8,263 nt of DNA from NCBI GenBank assembly GCA_964591275.1, contig CAZQAE010000132.1:1-8263 (forward strand). Reading direction: 5' to 3'. Positions 6,722 to 8,263 of this stretch are shown here, piece after piece; position 1 is the stretch's first letter, and the number at the start of each line of letters is the position of its first letter. The stretch comes from G963674685 sp964591275 (lineage in GTDB: Bacteria; Lernaellota; Lernaellaia; JACKCT01). The notes beneath the pieces were generated by a model, which saw only the letters and a list, made by a program, of their open reading frames with translations, was not told where the DNA came from and did not search any database. The translations under genes were made by a program, and so were the position numbers.

Positions 6722-7903
6722 CTAGATTCGTTCGACGATCATGGCCATGGCTTCGCCGCCGCCTATGCAAAGCGACGCGCAGCCGTAGCGTGCATCGCGA
6801 TCTTCCATTACGTAAAGCAGGGTCGTTAGAACTCGTGCGCCGGAAGCGCCGATGGGATGGCCGATAGCCACCGCCCCGCCCCATATGTCGATTTTATCCG
6901 GATCGATATCCAGGGTCTGCTGCGTGACGAGTGAAACAACCGAAAAAGCCTCATTGATTTCCCAGATATCGATATCGTCTTTTTTCATCCCGGCAATGTT
7001 CAAGACTTTTTTAATCGAGTCGATGGGCGCGAGAGTAAACCAATTGGGATCGAGCGAAGCTGTCGCCTGCGCGACCACGCGAACCATCGGCTTTATGCCT
7101 CGCTCTTTGGCAAACTCCGAATCCACAATGGCGACAGCGGCGGCGCCGTCGTTGAGACTTGATGCGTTCGCAGCCGTAATGACGCCGTCTTTATTAAAAG
7201 CGGGGCGCAGTTTTGGAATCTTGTCGAATTTCACACGGCCCGGTTCCTCGTCGGTATCCACGATCGTCACATCCCCTTTGCGACCCTTGATCTCGACGGG
7301 AACGATCTCCTTTTTGAACTTGCCGGCCTCCTGCGCGGCGAGCGCTTTTTTATAAGACTGCACCGTGAATTCATCGAGCTCTTCACGGGTGAAGTTTTTT
7401 AGCTCAGCGGTCTTGTCGGCGAAGTTGCCCATATGACAATTATTAAAGGAATCCCAAAGTCCGTCATGAACCATTGTGTCCACGAAGTTCCCCGGTCCCA
7501 TACGGATTCCCATGCGACTGCCGATCAGGGCGTGAGGCGCCCAACTCATATTCTCCATACCACCGGCGATGACGAGGCGGGCATCGGCGCATCTGATGGC
7601 CTGCGTGGCCAAACCGACGGATTTCAAGCCGGAACCGCAGACCTTATTAACGGTCATGCAAGCCACCTTGCTGGGCAAACCGGATTTTAATGCCGCCTGC
7701 CTGGCCGGGGCCTGGCCCTGCGCCGCAGGAATAACGCAACCCATAATCACTTCATCAACATCCTCGCCCTTGAATTGTGAGCGTTCCAAAGCACCTTTGA
7801 TGGCGATGGCGCCAAGCTCAGATGCCGGCAATTTGGAAAGCGCTCCGTTGAAGCTCCCGACTGGCGTCCTCGCAGCGCTAACGATCCATGCTTCTTTGCT
7901 CAT
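6722..7903 (-). CDS. Acetyl-CoA C-acyltransferase (thiolase)
   Basis: A 393-residue cytoplasmic thiolase that condenses two acetyl-CoA to acetoacetyl-CoA or cleaves 3-ketoacyl-CoA. The length is that of bacterial biosynthetic-type thiolases (ThlA/AtoB/PhaA). All active-site elements are present: nucleophile C89 in VNKVCGSGLK, N317 in INEAF, H349 in GHPIGASGA and C379 in CIGGGEA. The segment before the histidine reads IDIWGGAVAIGHP, with Trp where many homologs have Asn; this is a mild variant, not a defect. GGGAG six bases before the ATG supports the start, and MSKEAWIVSAARTPVGSF is a standard thiolase N-terminus. It is the first gene of the five-gene minus-strand operon, behind a promoter at 8004-8033. 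Acetoacetyl-CoA versus longer ketoacyl substrates cannot be decided from the sequence. Confidence 0.95.
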   Translation of the reverse strand: MSKEAWIVSAARTPVGSFNGALSKLPASELGAIAIKGALERSQFKGEDVDEVIMGCVIPAAQGQAPARQAALKSGLPSKVACMTVNKVCGSGLKSVGLATQAIRCADARLVIAGGMENMSWAPHALIGSRMGIRMGPGNFVDTMVHDGLWDSFNNCHMGNFADKTAELKNFTREELDEFTVQSYKKALAAQEAGKFKKEIVPVEIKGRKGDVTIVDTDEEPGRVKFDKIPKLRPAFNKDGVITAANASSLNDGAAAVAIVDSEFAKERGIKPMVRVVAQATASLDPNWFTLAPIDSIKKVLNIAGMKKDDIDIWEINEAFSVVSLVTQQTLDIDPDKIDIWGGAVAIGHPIGASGARVLTTLLYVMEDRDARYGCASLCIGGGEAMAMIVERI

Positions 7904-7909
7904 ACACTA

Positions 7910-7914
7910 CTCCC
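7910..7914 (-). promoter_or_regulatory. Ribosome binding site for thiolase
   Basis: GGGAG on the minus strand, followed by six bases and the ATG at 7903. It supports the chosen thiolase start. Confidence 0.7.
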
Positions 7915-7958
7915 GTTTCTATGTCTTAGTTTTGCTTTACATTATTACAAATGCTTGA

Positions 7959-7974
7959 GTTTGCCGAAGCAAAC
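7959..7974 (-). other. UUCG-tetraloop hairpin in the thiolase operon leader
   Basis: On the minus strand GTTTGC-TTCG-GCAAAC is a perfect 6-bp stem closed by a cUUCGg tetraloop, one of the most stable RNA loops known. It lies about 55 bases before the thiolase ATG, between the predicted promoter and the gene. No T-run follows, so it is not a standard terminator. A role in stabilising the 5' end of the mRNA is inference. Confidence 0.5.
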
Positions 7975-8003
7975 ACCGAAATCCTGCCGAATCCGAGCGG
8001 CTT

Positions 8004-8033
8004 ATACTAAGGTTTTCCATCAATCCACGTCAA
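8004..8033 (-). promoter_or_regulatory. Predicted sigma70-type promoter of the thiolase operon
   Basis: On the minus strand TTGACG (8033-8028) and TAGTAT (8009-8004) are separated by 18 bases. Each differs from the sigma70 consensus at few positions. Transcription would start near 7997, giving a leader of about 90-95 bases before the thiolase ATG. It lies in the divergent gap next to the DUF59 gene and would drive all five minus-strand genes. This is a sequence match only. Confidence 0.5.
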
Positions 8034-8059
8034 GATCAGGAAATCACTGAATCAATTGA

Positions 8060-8076
8060 CAACCTGTAGGAGGTTG
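8060..8076 (+). promoter_or_regulatory. Hairpin enclosing the Shine-Dalgarno sequence of the DUF59 gene
   Basis: CAACCT (8060-8065) and AGGTTG (8071-8076) are perfect inverted repeats around the 5-base loop GTAGG. The ribosome binding sequence TAGGAGG (8067-8073), 10 bases before the ATG at 8084, lies in the loop and 3' arm. If it forms, the hairpin would partly mask the site and lower translation. With only 6 bp the effect may be mild. Confidence 0.45.
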
Positions 8077-8083
8077 CATAAAA

Positions 8084-8263
8084 ATGAAAATCAGAAACAG
8101 CAACGACGAAAACAATAAAGGGCAAAAAAATAACGCCTTCCAACCAAGAACAGATTGTCACCGCCATCCAGAACGTGGAACATCCCGCGATTTCAATGAG
8201 CTTGGTGAACTTGGGCATGGTCCGCGACATCTATGTGAAAGAAAAAGAGGCGACCATGACCTT
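8084..8263 (+). CDS. DUF59/MIP18-like iron-sulfur assembly protein, 3' end missing, apparent frame break
   Basis: From 8133 to the window end, the frame starting at position 8133 reads TPSNQEQIVTAIQNVEHP and then SLVNLGMVRDIYV. This matches the DUF59 (MIP18) pattern: a helix, then hPxI, then LVxLGMVxDI. Such domains occur in SufT-type proteins and at the front of Mrp/ApbC ATPases that carry or help assemble iron-sulfur clusters. That frame has no ATG, GTG or TTG start between the TGA at 8085-8087 and the domain. The ATG at 8084, preceded by TAGGAGG, is one frame off and gives an Arg/His-rich chain with no recognisable family. Removing one A, either from AAAA at 8087-8090 or from A7 at 8124-8130, would join the ATG to the domain. 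The gene may therefore contain a sequencing error, be broken, or be recoded. It diverges from the thiolase gene. The domain call is fairly firm; the gene model is not. Confidence 0.6.
   Translation, partial: MKIRNSNDENNKGQKNNAFQPRTDCHRHPERGTSRDFNELGELGHGPRHLCERKRGDHDL

Noticed and set aside
8056..8084. TTGACA on the plus strand with an AT-rich stretch about 17 bases on, looking like a promoter for the DUF59 gene
   Set aside because: The implied transcription start would fall at or after the ATG at 8084 and leave the TAGGAGG site untranscribed. The TATACT at 8003-8008 has no matching -35 at the right distance either.
8036..8230. A 64-codon minus-strand reading frame with hydrophobic stretches
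   Set aside because: It lies antisense to the DUF59 domain, which has clear family similarity. It has no evident ribosome binding site and overlaps the predicted minus-strand promoter direction awkwardly.

Overview
This 8.26-kb bacterial window has moderate GC content, purine-rich Shine-Dalgarno sequences and tight gene packing. Nothing in it fixes the phylum. A short-chain acyl-CoA operon next to Kef/NapA-type antiporters would suit many anaerobic or facultative Gram-negative lineages, including deltaproteobacteria-like groups, but that is inference only. I see no mobile elements, CRISPR arrays, tRNA or rRNA genes.

Left part, plus strand (1-2124): two tandem CPA2-family cation:proton antiporter genes. 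The first is cut by the window edge. They share one base (TAATG), so their translation is probably coupled. Both appear to contain only the membrane domain, with no C-terminal TrkA/RCK module.

Centre and right, minus strand (7903 down to 2163): five genes run in one direction as a likely operon. The order is thiolase, enoyl-CoA hydratase (crotonase), acyl-CoA dehydrogenase A, acyl-CoA dehydrogenase B, then a multi-pass membrane protein resembling the DUF1624/HGSNAT-type acyltransferases. A sigma70-like promoter (8004-8033) precedes the thiolase, and the leader contains a cUUCGg-tetraloop hairpin. The first four genes encode the thiolase, hydratase and dehydrogenase steps of short-chain acyl-CoA metabolism, working either as beta-oxidation or in reverse as C4 acyl-CoA synthesis. 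The 3-hydroxyacyl-CoA dehydrogenase and the electron-transfer flavoprotein are not in the window. The last gene could spend acyl-CoA on an extracytoplasmic glycan, but that link is only positional. The operon meets the antiporter pair tail to tail at 2125-2162.

Far right, plus strand (8084 onward): the start of a DUF59/MIP18-like gene, diverging from the thiolase. Its recognisable domain lies one frame away from the only ATG that has a good ribosome binding site. This implies one surplus base (probably an A) in the sequence, a broken gene, or recoding. The ribosome binding site itself sits in a small perfect hairpin.

Overall this is mainly an ordinary metabolic region. The items most worth a second look are the frame conflict and SD hairpin of the DUF59 gene, the strong hairpin between the two acyl-CoA dehydrogenase genes, and the uneven divergence of those paralogs. 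I found no convincing sign of an undescribed multi-gene system.
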